Translations under genes and position numbers: made by a program
Assembly: GCF_023684385.1 (NCBI RefSeq)
Contig: NZ_JAGSOJ010000005.1
Coordinates: forward strand, 305,982-369,981
Source of the DNA: Oceanirhabdus seepicola
Lineage (GTDB): Bacteria > Bacillota > Clostridia > Clostridiales > Clostridiaceae
DNA: 64,000 nt
Direction: 5' to 3'
In this document: positions 18,006 to 25,595 of the stretch, piece after piece
Layout: every line of letters starts with the position of its first letter
Numbering within the stretch: the stretch's first letter is position 1
Notes under the pieces: generated by a model
Told to the model about the DNA's origin: nothing
Database searches by the model: none
The model's input: the letters and a program-made list of their open reading frames with translations, nothing else

Positions 18006-18704
18006 TTATTTGCTCCCTTGATTCCATTTATATCCTAAACCTCTAACTGTGATTATAAATCTTGGTCTAGATGGATCATCCTCAATTTTTTCTCTAAGTC
18101 TTCTTATATAAACTGATAATGTGTTATCATCAACAAATTCTCCGTTTATATCCCAAAGTTTCTCAAGTATCACATTTCTACTAAGAGTCTTTTGTGGACT
18201 TTTCATAAACATAGCAATAAGCTTATACTCCATAGTAGTCAAGAATATTTCCTTCCCACCCTTCATTAACTTTCTTTCCATTAAATTTAATGTTAAATTT
18301 CCAGATGAGATTTTATCTATATATTCATTAGATTCTTTTTTCATGTTACTTCTTCTTAATGCAGCTCTTAGTCTTGAAACTAGTTCTCTTACTCTAAAAG
18401 GCTTTGTTATATAATCGTCTGCCCCTAAATCTAATCCTAATACTATATTAACTTCTTCATCACATGCAGTAAGAAAAATTATAGGTACTTCTGATTTTTT
18501 TCTAATCTTTTCACATAATTCAAATCCGTTTCCATCAGGTAACATTACATCTAAAAGAACTAAGTCAAAATTATCTTCTTCAAAAGCTTTTGCTCCGTCA
18601 CTTATACAGTTTCTAACTTTTACATTAAAACCTTCTTTTTCTAATGTATATTTAATTCCAATTGCTAACGATTCATCATCTTCTATTACTAGTAATTTTT
18701 CCAT
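18006..18704 (-). CDS. OmpR-family response regulator (ABC transporter operon)
   Basis: A 232-residue regulator: receiver domain with acidic pocket IEDDES, phospho-Asp52 in LVLLDVMLPDGNG, Thr in FLTACD and Lys in DDYITKPF, then an OmpR-type winged helix ending FIITVRGLGYKWNQGSK. It is the first gene of the operon and probably controls the ABC transporter behind it. A ribosome site (TAAGGAGAG) precedes the ATG. Confidence 0.92.
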   Translation of the reverse strand: MEKLLVIEDDESLAIGIKYTLEKEGFNVKVRNCISDGAKAFEEDNFDLVLLDVMLPDGNGFELCEKIRKKSEVPIIFLTACDEEVNIVLGLDLGADDYITKPFRVRELVSRLRAALRRSNMKKESNEYIDKISSGNLTLNLMERKLMKGGKEIFLTTMEYKLIAMFMKSPQKTLSRNVILEKLWDINGEFVDDNTLSVYIRRLREKIEDDPSRPRFIITVRGLGYKWNQGSK

Positions 18705-18770
18705 ACTTCTCTCTCCTTAAATAAAAAAATATTTACATTTACCCTTTATAAAAAGTATACCATAATAAAA

Positions 18771-18792
18771 TAAGACACGCCTTAGCATGTCT
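18771..18792 (-). terminator. Terminator of the small membrane-protein gene
   Basis: AGACACGC (18773-18780) and GCATGTCT (18785-18792) form an 8-bp stem with one G-U pair and a CTTA loop. On the minus strand a U-rich tract (TATTTTATTA) follows. It ends the 71-residue gene just before the downstream two-component operon begins. Confidence 0.65.
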
Positions 18793-18797
18793 AAAAT

Positions 18798-19013
18798 TTA
18801 TTGTATTCCATTCAATAAATAATATATAGAACAACCTATTTGTATAAACCAGATAAACAAAACTAATCTACCTAACATTGCAGCTGTTTTTCTTATTATA
18901 TTTCCTTTAGATATCATAGCTATTATTGCCAATAGAATTACTATACCAGTAGCTAAGAGACACACATTTAATAATGACTCACTTAATATTCCTAACATAT
19001 TTACAAGATCCAT
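18798..19013 (-). CDS. Small two-helix membrane protein of unknown function
   Basis: A 71-residue hydrophobic protein. Two membrane segments are visible, about 13-34 (LLNVCLLATGIVILLAIIAM) and 46-66 (LGRLVLFIWFIQIGCSIYYL), with a short basic turn SKGNIIRK between them. A GAGGGTGATT site precedes the ATG and a terminator follows closely, so it looks like a real single gene. I do not recognise the family. It lies upstream of the ABC/two-component operon but ends in its own terminator, which argues against co-transcription. Confidence 0.6.
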   Translation of the reverse strand: MDLVNMLGILSESLLNVCLLATGIVILLAIIAMISKGNIIRKTAAMLGRLVLFIWFIQIGCSIYYLLNGIQ

Positions 19014-19095
19014 AAAATAATCACCCTCAATATAATTTTATAACAAATAGTATAATATTATCGTATATATATTTATCTATCATTTATATTTAAAC

Positions 19096-19260
19096 TTTAG
19101 GCATATGAAAAAAATAAACAAGTCAGATTATGAAGTAATTTTGATTATTTTCTATGCACTCAATCGAGCGCATACTCACTGTATGTAAGCGATTGATTAA
19201 CGACGAAAAGAATCAAAAGGACGAGTAAGATGACTGGTTTATTTTTTGAATATACCTTAA
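19096..19260. repeat. 165-bp inverted-repeat element, copy with divergent interior
   Basis: The left end TTTAGGCATATG, AAAAAAATAAAC, AAGTCA and the right end TGACTGGTTTAT, TTTTTGAATATA, CCTTAA are inverted repeats matching at 25 of 30 positions. Inside are nested pairs: TTTTGATTATTTTC with GAAAAGAATCAAAA, TCAATCG with CGATTGA, and CATAC with GTATG. The interior sequence differs from the copies at 33426 and 44492 but the nested layout is the same. It occupies part of the 438-bp gap 19014-19451; the rest is AT-rich with a weak promoter (TTGTGA 19369, TATAAT 19391, 16-bp spacer) for the next gene. Confidence 0.75.
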
Positions 19261-19451
19261 TAGTATAATATCATATTTTACCCTTATATTGTATAAGTTT
19301 CGCAAATCAATTCTGTTACTATTATATACTGTTCTCATTATATTTACACTTTTTCCTCAAAAATCTATTTGTGATTGTTACTCTATCTGATATAATTAAA
19401 TATGTTTATATTATTGATTTGCTTCAAATTAATATAGAAAGAGGTGCATAA

Positions 19452-20426
19452 GTGAGTACTTTTATGCTTGGTTCTAAACAATTAAATTATACTATTGTAA
19501 GTAATATTTTTATTGATAAATACATGGCTGATGCTCGTGGCGAATATATTAAGGTTTATTTGCTAGGATTAAAGTATTGCCAGAGTGGAGAGTTAGGCGC
19601 TACGTCAAATATAATATCAAGTTCATTGAATTTATTGGAGAGTGACGTGTTAGATGCTTGGAAATATTGGAATGAAAAGGGTATTATTAAACTTACTTCA
19701 ATTGATTCAAATGATAATTATAGAGTAGAATTTTTAGATCTTACTAATTGTAATTTTTCAGAAGTCGATCAATCAGTGAATTTATTGCACGAGTTAGATA
19801 ATTCATCTAATAAAAGCATGTTCTTTGAGATTGAAGCTTTAATAGGTAGACCTTTATCTTCTAAAGAAATGACAGTTTATCTAGGTTGGCAAAAAGATTT
19901 TAATTTTTCTCCAGAACTAATCTTATTATTGATTCAATATTCCGTTTCCAAAGGTAAGACAGATTTCAGATATATTGAAAAAATAGCCATTGGTTGGCAT
20001 GATGCTAAAATTTCAAATATAAGTGATGCTCAACAATTTATTAAACAAAATGAAGACAAACGAATAACTATGAGAAAAATCCTTAAATATCTTGGATTAA
20101 GTTCAGAAAATATAGCTAAGCCGCAAGAACAAATATTAGACAAATGGATAACTATTTATAAATTTCCTATTGAAATTATTTATAAAGCCTGTGATATATG
20201 TTTTGAGCGTTTAAACAAAGCTGAATTTAAGTATATTGATGCTATTCTTAATAGCTGGTTTAAAACTAATGTTAAGACATTACAAGATATTGAAAGAGTA
20301 AATAAGAAATCATTTAAATCTAATGCCACTCGAAAAACTAAAGGAAGTTTCGGTGATTTTGAACAGAGAAATTATGATTTCAAAGAATTAGAAAAAAAAT
20401 TATTAGGATGGTCGAAAGATGATTAA
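19452..20426 (+). CDS. DnaD/DnaB-like primosome protein
   Basis: A 324-residue replication-initiation protein. It has an N-terminal winged-helix region (about 1-90) and two DnaD C-terminal-type (DDBH2) units: FFEIEALIGRPLSSKEMTVY to KIAIGWHD (about 125-190) and a second from ILKYLG to DAILNSWF (about 205-275). This layout is like Bacillus DnaB/DnaD, which help load the replicative helicase at the origin and at restarting forks. The start is a GTG after GAGGTGC. The stop overlaps the DnaI-like gene by 8 bp, which supports a joint helicase-loading role. No phage genes are near, so a phage origin is unlikely. Confidence 0.85.
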   Translation: MSTFMLGSKQLNYTIVSNIFIDKYMADARGEYIKVYLLGLKYCQSGELGATSNIISSSLNLLESDVLDAWKYWNEKGIIKLTSIDSNDNYRVEFLDLTNCNFSEVDQSVNLLHELDNSSNKSMFFEIEALIGRPLSSKEMTVYLGWQKDFNFSPELILLLIQYSVSKGKTDFRYIEKIAIGWHDAKISNISDAQQFIKQNEDKRITMRKILKYLGLSSENIAKPQEQILDKWITIYKFPIEIIYKACDICFERLNKAEFKYIDAILNSWFKTNVKTLQDIERVNKKSFKSNATRKTKGSFGDFEQRNYDFKELEKKLLGWSKDD

Positions 20427-21396
20427 AGGATATCAAGAAAAGGTTCTTAATCTATATGATAAAAAAAGAAAAAATAATACAGAACTTTTAAAGAACAGAA
20501 AAACTGAGATATATTCAAAAGTTCCTAGAATTAAACAAATAGATACTACCATTACTAAATCCTTTATTGATTTATCTACAAGCGCTTTTAAAGAGATACC
20601 TAATAGAGAATCATATTTATCTGATTTAAAAGCTAAAATAACAGACTTAAAAGTAGAAAAAAGTGAACTTCTAGTTCAATATGGGTACCCAATGGATTAT
20701 CTAAATGAAATATATGAATGTAAAAAATGTGGAGATACCGGATATATTGGTGCTAAGAGATGCGAGTGTTTTAATAAAACTCTTGTGATGCTATATTATG
20801 TTACTTCTGAACTTAAAGATATACTTCTTTCTAATAATTTCTCAAAATTTAGACTAGATTATTTTGAGAATCATAGATTTAATGATATGGGTAGTCCAAG
20901 GAAAAATATTGAGAAAATATTATATAAATCTAAAGAATATATACGTGATTTTTCATCTAGTGATGAAAATCTATTCTTCTATGGTAGTGCTGGTACAGGA
21001 AAAACCTTTTTAACTAACTGTATTGCAAAAGAGCTCTTAGATAAAGGTTATTTGGTTATTTATAAAACATCCGATGAATTAATTGAATCGTTAAAAGAAA
21101 TTAGATTTGATAAGGATAAAGTTTTAGAAGACGCCATAATTAACTGTGATCTTCTGATAATAGATGATTTAGGTACTGAATCAGATACAGATTTTACAAG
21201 ATCAGAACTCTATAATCTACTTAATAAAAAAATACTTACTAATAAGAAGATGATTATTTCTACTAATTTTTCATTAGAAGAGCTAATGAACAGATATTCT
21301 GAAAGAATTACATCTAGATTATTTGGCAATTTTACTGTTCACAAATTTTATGGAGAAGATATAAGAATCAAACTTAATTTAAAAAGAATACATTAA
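20419..21396 (+). CDS. DnaI/DnaC-like helicase loader ATPase
   Basis: A 325-residue AAA+ protein expected to load the DnaB-type helicase (encoded at 33606-34940) onto single-stranded DNA. The N-terminal part contains a cysteine cluster (CKKCGDTGYIGAKRCEC, about 94-110) typical of the zinc-binding domain of DnaI-like loaders. The C-terminal ATPase has Walker A FYGSAGTGKTFL (about 188-199), Walker B CDLLIIDDLGTE and the sensor I STNFS. Its first codons overlap the DnaD-like gene. A terminator starts at its stop codon. Confidence 0.88.
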   Translation: MIKGYQEKVLNLYDKKRKNNTELLKNRKTEIYSKVPRIKQIDTTITKSFIDLSTSAFKEIPNRESYLSDLKAKITDLKVEKSELLVQYGYPMDYLNEIYECKKCGDTGYIGAKRCECFNKTLVMLYYVTSELKDILLSNNFSKFRLDYFENHRFNDMGSPRKNIEKILYKSKEYIRDFSSSDENLFFYGSAGTGKTFLTNCIAKELLDKGYLVIYKTSDELIESLKEIRFDKDKVLEDAIINCDLLIIDDLGTESDTDFTRSELYNLLNKKILTNKKMIISTNFSLEELMNRYSERITSRLFGNFTVHKFYGEDIRIKLNLKRIH

Positions 21397-21420
21397 AAAA
21401 CACGCAGAGCGTGTTTTTTT
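21395..21420 (+). terminator. Terminator after the helicase-loader gene
   Basis: A perfect 11-bp stem AAAAAACACGC/GCGTGTTTTTT with an AGA loop, ending in T residues. It overlaps the last bases of the stop codon of the DnaI-like gene. Confidence 0.9.
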
Positions 21421-21496
21421 AGTTGAAAATAGATTTTTATGGTTTAATCTACGATGAAACATTTATTTGAAAAATACACGATTTTATATTGAGTAA

Positions 21497-21530
21497 AATA
21501 AAAAAGCTTTCAACTAATGTTGAAAGCTTT
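21497..21530 (-). terminator. Terminator of the tRNA array
   Basis: AAAGCTTTCAAC (21503-21514) and GTTGAAAGCTTT (21519-21530) form a perfect 12-bp stem with a 4-base loop. On the minus strand it is followed by a T-rich run (TTTTATTTTA). It lies 1 bp after the last tRNA (Thr) and terminates the array. Confidence 0.88.
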
Positions 21531-21531
21531 A

Positions 21532-21607
21532 TGGAGCTGGCAATAGGACTTGAACCTACAACCTGCTGATTACAAGTCAGCTGCTCTACCAATTGAGCCA
21601 TGCCAGC
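21532..21607 (-). tRNA. tRNA-Thr (anticodon TGT)
   Basis: A 76-nt cloverleaf with GCTGGC/GCCAGC acceptor arms, anticodon loop CTTGTAA, T-arm GGTTCAAGTCC and encoded CCA. It is the last gene of the array in the direction of transcription and is followed directly by the terminator. Confidence 0.95.
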
Positions 21608-21616
21608 AAGCATGTA

Positions 21617-21693
21617 TGGCGACCCAGAAGGGATTCGAACCCTCGACCTCCGGCGTGACAGGCCGGCACTCTAACCAACTGAGCCACTGGGCC
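21617..21693 (-). tRNA. tRNA-Asp (anticodon GTC)
   Basis: A 77-nt cloverleaf starting GGCCCAGTGGCTCAG, anticodon loop CTGTCAC, T-loop GGTTCGAATCC and encoded CCA. It is 9 bp from the Thr gene. Three copies are present in the array. Confidence 0.95.
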
Positions 21694-21713
21694 ATATTGT
21701 TTTATAAGTAATG

Positions 21714-21789
21714 TGGTGGGAACAACAGGGTTCGAACCTGTGACCCCCTGCTTGTAAGGCAGGTGCTCTCCCAGCTGAGCTATGCTCCC
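21714..21789 (-). tRNA. tRNA-Val (anticodon TAC)
   Basis: A 76-nt cloverleaf starting GGGAGCATAGCTCAG, anticodon loop CTTACAA, T-loop GGTTCGAACC and encoded CCA. Three copies are present in the array. Confidence 0.95.
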
Positions 21790-21795
21790 ACATTA

Positions 21796-21870
21796 TGGTG
21801 ACCCATAGGGGAATCGAACCCCTGTTACCGCCGTGAAAGGGCGGTGTCTTAACCGCTTGACCAATGGGCC
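21796..21870 (-). tRNA. tRNA-Glu (anticodon TTC)
   Basis: A 75-nt cloverleaf starting GGCCCATTGGTCAAG, anticodon loop CTTTCAC, T-loop GGTTCGATTCC and encoded CCA. It is 6 bp from the Val gene. Three copies are present in the array. Confidence 0.95.
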
Positions 21871-21887
21871 TTATTAAATTTTGAAAA

Positions 21888-21963
21888 TGGAGCTGGCAAT
21901 AGGACTTGAACCTACAACCTGCTGATTACAAGTCAGCTGCTCTACCAATTGAGCCATGCCAGC
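21888..21963 (-). tRNA. tRNA-Thr (anticodon TGT), second copy
   Basis: By eye identical in sequence to the Thr gene at 21532-21607, with encoded CCA. It closes the middle Glu-Val-Asp-Thr unit of the array. Confidence 0.95.
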
Positions 21964-21972
21964 AAGCATATA

Positions 21973-22049
21973 TGGCGACCCAGAAGGGATTCGAACCCTC
22001 GACCTCCGGCGTGACAGGCCGGCACTCTAACCAACTGAGCCACTGGGCC
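21973..22049 (-). tRNA. tRNA-Asp (anticodon GTC), second copy
   Basis: Same 77-nt sequence and anticodon loop CTGTCAC as the Asp gene at 21617-21693, with the same 9-bp spacing to the Thr gene. Confidence 0.95.
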
Positions 22050-22068
22050 ATATTGATTTATAATAATG

Positions 22069-22144
22069 TGGTGGGAACAACAGGGTTCGAACCTGTGACC
22101 CCCTGCTTGTAAGGCAGGTGCTCTCCCAGCTGAGCTATGCTCCC
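22069..22144 (-). tRNA. tRNA-Val (anticodon TAC), second copy
   Basis: Same 76-nt sequence and anticodon loop CTTACAA as the Val gene at 21714-21789; the spacer to Asp is 19 bp. Confidence 0.95.
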
Positions 22145-22149
22145 ACATT

Positions 22150-22224
22150 TGGTGACCCATAGGGGAATCGAACCCCTGTTACCGCCGTGAAAGGGCGGTG
22201 TCTTAACCGCTTGACCAATGGGCC
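22150..22224 (-). tRNA. tRNA-Glu (anticodon TTC), second copy
   Basis: Same 75-nt sequence and anticodon loop CTTTCAC as the Glu gene at 21796-21870. A 74-bp spacer separates it from the first unit of the array, the longest spacer in the cluster. Confidence 0.95.
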
Positions 22225-22298
22225 TTGCTTATATATAAACCTTGTTGTAAAGGATTGCATAATTGTGATAGTTATAGTTAATGTAATTCTTATAAAAC

Positions 22299-22375
22299 TG
22301 GCGACCCAGAAGGGATTCGAACCCTCGACCTCCGGCGTGACAGGCCGGCACTCTAACCAACTGAGCCACTGGGCC
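22299..22375 (-). tRNA. tRNA-Asp (anticodon GTC), third copy
   Basis: Third copy of the 77-nt Asp tRNA with encoded CCA. In this unit no Thr gene follows; a 74-bp spacer leads to the next Glu gene. Confidence 0.95.
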
Positions 22376-22395
22376 ATATTGCTTTATAAGTAATG

Positions 22396-22471
22396 TGGTG
22401 GGAACAACAGGGTTCGAACCTGTGACCCCCTGCTTGTAAGGCAGGTGCTCTCCCAGCTGAGCTATGCTCCC
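22396..22471 (-). tRNA. tRNA-Val (anticodon TAC), third copy
   Basis: Third copy of the 76-nt Val tRNA, anticodon loop CTTACAA, with encoded CCA. Confidence 0.95.
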
Positions 22472-22477
22472 ACATTA

Positions 22478-22552
22478 TGGTGACCCATAGGGGAATCGAA
22501 CCCCTGTTACCGCCGTGAAAGGGCGGTGTCTTAACCGCTTGACCAATGGGCC
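22478..22552 (-). tRNA. tRNA-Glu (anticodon TTC), third copy
   Basis: Third copy of the 75-nt Glu tRNA. It is the first gene of the array in transcription order, about 24 bp downstream of the -10 element of the array promoter. Confidence 0.95.
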
Positions 22553-22575
22553 TTGTTTTTTCACCAACAGTGATT

Positions 22576-22604
22576 ATTGTACCCTGTGTGATGATTTTTG
22601 TCAA
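22576..22604 (-). promoter_or_regulatory. Promoter of the tRNA array
   Basis: On the minus strand a consensus TTGACA (22599-22604) and TACAAT (22576-22581) are separated by exactly 17 bp. It precedes the Glu gene and should drive all 11 tRNAs through to the terminator at 21497-21530. Confidence 0.88.
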
Positions 22605-22794
22605 CACTTTTTTTTTACTTGGGAGTGTTTGTTGAGAAGTTATCTCGAAACCCGACAAGCAATATCATACCGAATTTTCGTCAATATGTCAACAGTATTT
22701 TAAAAATTTTTTTTATTTATCTCTTTTTTTAGGTATAATTACATATAGATAAACCAATTCTATGGATTATCTGATGTAGGAAGGAGTGATCGTT

Positions 22795-24015
22795 TTGTTT
22801 CATGATATTATCGTAATTGGAGGCGGAGCCTCTGGAATTATGGCATCTCTAATAGCAAAGGATATGGGTAGTGATGTTGCTATAATAGAACATAAAGATA
22901 GAGTTGCAAAGAAAATTCTTATAACCGGAAATGGTAGATGTAATATTTCAAATAATAGTATAGATATTAACAATTATCATACCAATTCCTCTAAGGAACT
23001 TTTACAAAATGTTTTATCAAATTTTTCTTTGACCAATACCATAGATTTTTTTAAATCAATCGGCTTGAATTTGACTTTACTTGAAAATGATAAACTTTAC
23101 CCCCTATCACTTCAAGCTTCATCTGTTGTTGATTTACTCTTATCTTCTTTGAATGATAAATCTATACCATTATATTTAAATACTAATATAATTGATATAT
23201 CTAAGAAAGACAATAAGTTTTTAATTGTCACAAATAAAGATGAATATTCATGTAATAAGCTAATTATAGCAACTGGTGGTAAGTCATATCCAAAGACAGG
23301 TTCTGATGGATCTGGCTATAAATATGCTAAGATTTTTAAACATAATATAGTAAAACTTATGCCAGCTATAGTTCAAGTTACACTTGATTATCCAAAATTA
23401 AAAGCATTATCTGGAACTAAATTTAATGGGAAAGCTTCCGTTTTTGTAAATAAACATATGATTCGTTCTGAATATGGGGAAATATTGTTTACTGATTATG
23501 GAATTTCTGGTCCTCCAATTCTTCAGCTTAGTAGAATAATCTCAAGAAACTCAAATTGTACTATTGAATTGGATATGTTCCCTGATATGTCTTCTAAAGA
23601 TTTAAGTGAATTTTTAGAATCCCATTGGGGTATTATCGGTTACAGAAGTATTCATGACTCTTTTATAGGTATCATGAATAAAAAATTAATACCTATATTT
23701 CTAAAAGATTGTGGTATACAGAATATCCATAAACCTTGTTGGGAAATAACTAAGGATGAACATGATATAATTATTAATAAACTTAAATCATGGATATTCA
23801 TCGCTACAGGAACAAAGAATTTTGATTCTGCTCAAGTTACTAGTGGCGGAGTTTCTCTTGATGAGATAAACCCTCTCACTCTTGAATCAACAAAAGAAAA
23901 AAATCTATTTTTCTGTGGTGAAATACTTGATGTTGATGGTGATTGCGGTGGATACAATCTTCAATGGGCTTGGAGTTCTGGCGCTGTTGCTGGTAAAAAC
24001 GCTTCAAATAAATAA
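22795..24015 (+). CDS. BaiN/HI0933-family flavoprotein (FAD-dependent oxidoreductase)
   Basis: A 406-residue flavoprotein of the HI0933/YhiN/BaiN family. The FAD-binding Rossmann motif IIVIGGGASGIMASLIA is at the N-terminus, followed by KKILITGNGRCNISN (about 44-58), LIIATGGKSYPKTGSDGSGY and the C-terminal ATGTKNFDSAQVTSGGVSLDEI and FCGEILDVDGDCGGYNLQWA. A TTG start at 22795 is chosen because AGGAAGGAG lies 8 bases upstream; a GTG at 22786 overlaps that site. One family member reduces bile-acid intermediates in gut clostridia; the usual substrate is unknown, so no physiological role is assigned. Confidence 0.85.
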   Translation: MFHDIIVIGGGASGIMASLIAKDMGSDVAIIEHKDRVAKKILITGNGRCNISNNSIDINNYHTNSSKELLQNVLSNFSLTNTIDFFKSIGLNLTLLENDKLYPLSLQASSVVDLLLSSLNDKSIPLYLNTNIIDISKKDNKFLIVTNKDEYSCNKLIIATGGKSYPKTGSDGSGYKYAKIFKHNIVKLMPAIVQVTLDYPKLKALSGTKFNGKASVFVNKHMIRSEYGEILFTDYGISGPPILQLSRIISRNSNCTIELDMFPDMSSKDLSEFLESHWGIIGYRSIHDSFIGIMNKKLIPIFLKDCGIQNIHKPCWEITKDEHDIIINKLKSWIFIATGTKNFDSAQVTSGGVSLDEINPLTLESTKEKNLFFCGEILDVDGDCGGYNLQWAWSSGAVAGKNASNK

Positions 24016-24044
24016 AAGCACGCCTAAGCGTGCTTTTATTTATT
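24007..24044. terminator. Shared bidirectional terminator
   Basis: A perfect 17-bp stem with a CTAA loop (core AAAAGCACGC/GCGTGCTTTT, A-rich on one side and T-rich on the other). It contains the stop codons of both converging genes, so it can terminate both transcripts. Confidence 0.9.
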
Positions 24045-25326
24045 CTGATGATATAATAACAATATTGTCCCATGTATTCTTTATAGAGTTAATTAAGTCT
24101 TCTTCATAATAAAATCTATCTTTTCCCTTTGGTTTACCATCTTTATATACGCTACCAAAATTATATGGATCATATACCTCATAATAAAGTTTGTCATCAA
24201 CAACTATATATCCTTTTATTATTATATAATGCTTTTTCACTTGAAGTTTATATCTATTAACATGACTGTCTTCATCAGTCTCATAAGGTATATATTTAGG
24301 ATCAATATATGCTATAACGATATTATCATCATCAATTTGTTTTTTTATATCATCTTTATTAACATTTTCAGATACACTAGCTGGTACTGAGAATTCATTG
24401 AAAAAATCAATTAATGTTACTAAAAACCACTCATCTCCACCAGGGTAGTATATTTCCCTTGATCTCTTAACACTTATATCAAGGTCTTTATTTAACCATT
24501 TTTTCGCCATAACAGCCACTGCTGGTCCACTATTATTTTCTGAGTATTCCCCTGTATTCCCTTGATCTATATACCATTCATAGTTAGTATCAATAGATTT
24601 TCTATCTGATTCATAGGTCCCAAGTCCTAAACTTTTATCCAATTTTATCTTCTCAACTGTAAATTTTTGGTTTATTCCATTTAACATAATATTATCATAT
24701 ACAGAGATTATTTCTCCTTTAACCACTATGCTATATTCTTCCTTTGGTATTAGATTATCTAATATTTTAATGGATAACTCTTTATCACTGTTATTTACAT
24801 AGTCTATTTCAATACCTAGTGATTTTTCTTTACTATCTATCACCTTTATAGCTTCATATATTTTATCATTTTTTATTATAGGCTGATTAAATATTAATTT
24901 TATTTTATATTGCTCATCAATTATTGGATTTAAAACCTCCAATGGTTTCATATTGACATTAAACTCTTGTGAATAATAATTATTAATCTTAATGTTATTT
25001 TTATTATATATGTCATCAATAATTAATTTGTATTTTTTATTTATTTCATACTCTTCTTTAGGCTTAATAACTATTGACTGTCTAGATTCGTCACTAAAAC
25101 CCAAAGTTATTTCTTTTAGTTTACCATTTTCATCTATTATTTTTATAGAATTCCTAATATTGTCCAAATTCACTTCATATTCAAACTTTACATACCATGT
25201 TCCATAATCATCCATAGTCTCCGCTTCAATAATAAAATTTTGATATTTATTATTTAAATTTATAACAACATATATGCTTAATAATACGAAGGTTATTACC
25301 GCTAAAATTTTTATTATCTTCTTCAT
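24040..25326 (-). CDS. Exported C39-like peptidase-fold protein with Ser in place of the catalytic Cys
   Basis: A 428-residue protein with an N-terminal signal or anchor helix (KIIKILAVITFVLLSIYVV, about 3-21), two Ig-like Big_5-type units (about 35-125 and 130-225; each ends EYxI-like strands such as KEEYSIVVKGEI), and a C-terminal papain-like C39_2 domain (about 248-428). The domain has the expected lead-in WYIDQGNTGEYSENN, a His366 in KKHYIIIKGY and an Asp386 in YEVYDPYNF. The nucleophile position, normally Cys in NCGP, reads NNSGPAV with Ser266 (codon AGT, one base from TGT). It may be inactive or a binding domain. It acts outside the membrane; substrate unknown. Confidence 0.75.
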   Translation of the reverse strand: MKKIIKILAVITFVLLSIYVVINLNNKYQNFIIEAETMDDYGTWYVKFEYEVNLDNIRNSIKIIDENGKLKEITLGFSDESRQSIVIKPKEEYEINKKYKLIIDDIYNKNNIKINNYYSQEFNVNMKPLEVLNPIIDEQYKIKLIFNQPIIKNDKIYEAIKVIDSKEKSLGIEIDYVNNSDKELSIKILDNLIPKEEYSIVVKGEIISVYDNIMLNGINQKFTVEKIKLDKSLGLGTYESDRKSIDTNYEWYIDQGNTGEYSENNSGPAVAVMAKKWLNKDLDISVKRSREIYYPGGDEWFLVTLIDFFNEFSVPASVSENVNKDDIKKQIDDDNIVIAYIDPKYIPYETDEDSHVNRYKLQVKKHYIIIKGYIVVDDKLYYEVYDPYNFGSVYKDGKPKGKDRFYYEEDLINSIKNTWDNIVIISSE

Positions 25327-25375
25327 CTATTTACCTCAATATATTATATTTCTTAATACAAAGTAAAAAAAGTAA

Positions 25376-25412
25376 AAAAGGATAGCTTAGTACTATCCTT
25401 TTACTAAGCTAT
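25376..25412. other. Two mutually exclusive hairpins at the end of the DUF1858 gene
   Basis: AAAAGGATAG (25376-25385) pairs with CTATCCTTTT (25393-25402), while ATAGCTTAGTA (25382-25392) pairs with TACTAAGCTAT (25402-25412). The two stems share bases and cannot form together. The first is followed by a T-tract on the minus strand (CTTTTTTACTTTTTTTAC) and is the likely terminator of the DUF1858 gene; the second overlaps its last codons and would act as an antiterminator. Confidence 0.6.
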
Positions 25413-25595
25413 TTTATTTAACTCTTCTAATAATTTTTCTAAATCTAAACCATGTACCATTGAAGCCTCTTCAATAGTCTCTGCTTGTGCTGATGGACAT
25501 CCAACACAACCCATTCCGAATCCCATTAAAACTTCAGGTGATTTAGGGAAGTTTTTAACAACTTCTCCTATAGTCATATCTTTTGTGATTTTCAT
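25404..25595 (-). CDS. DUF1858-domain protein with a CxxC motif
   Basis: A 63-residue protein of the DUF1858 family. It starts MKITKDMTIGEVVKNFPKSPEVLMGFGM (split here at about residue 28) and carries a redox- or metal-type motif GCVGCPSAQAETIEEAS. Members occur alone or fused to hybrid-cluster and other redox proteins; the fold is a small helical domain of unknown function. A good site (AAGGAGTGAT) precedes the ATG. It is monocistronic here, facing away from the RsiV-like gene. Confidence 0.88.
   Translation of the reverse strand: MKITKDMTIGEVVKNFPKSPEVLMGFGMGCVGCPSAQAETIEEASMVHGLDLEKLLEELNKIA

Noticed and set aside
19452..21396. DnaD/DnaC pair as a sign of a prophage
   Set aside because: No integrase, structural, lysis or phage regulator gene is nearby, and the pair has the form of the chromosomal helicase-loading genes.
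21532..22552. Regular repeats that could suggest a CRISPR array
   Set aside because: The repeat units are 75-77 nt cloverleaf tRNAs with encoded CCA, not 24-40 nt repeats with unique spacers.
21906..22703. Several open frames of 60-100 residues on both strands in the tRNA array
   Set aside because: They are translations of tRNA sequence and its complement; the repeated GFEPSTSGVTGRHSNQ-like peptides come from identical tRNA copies.
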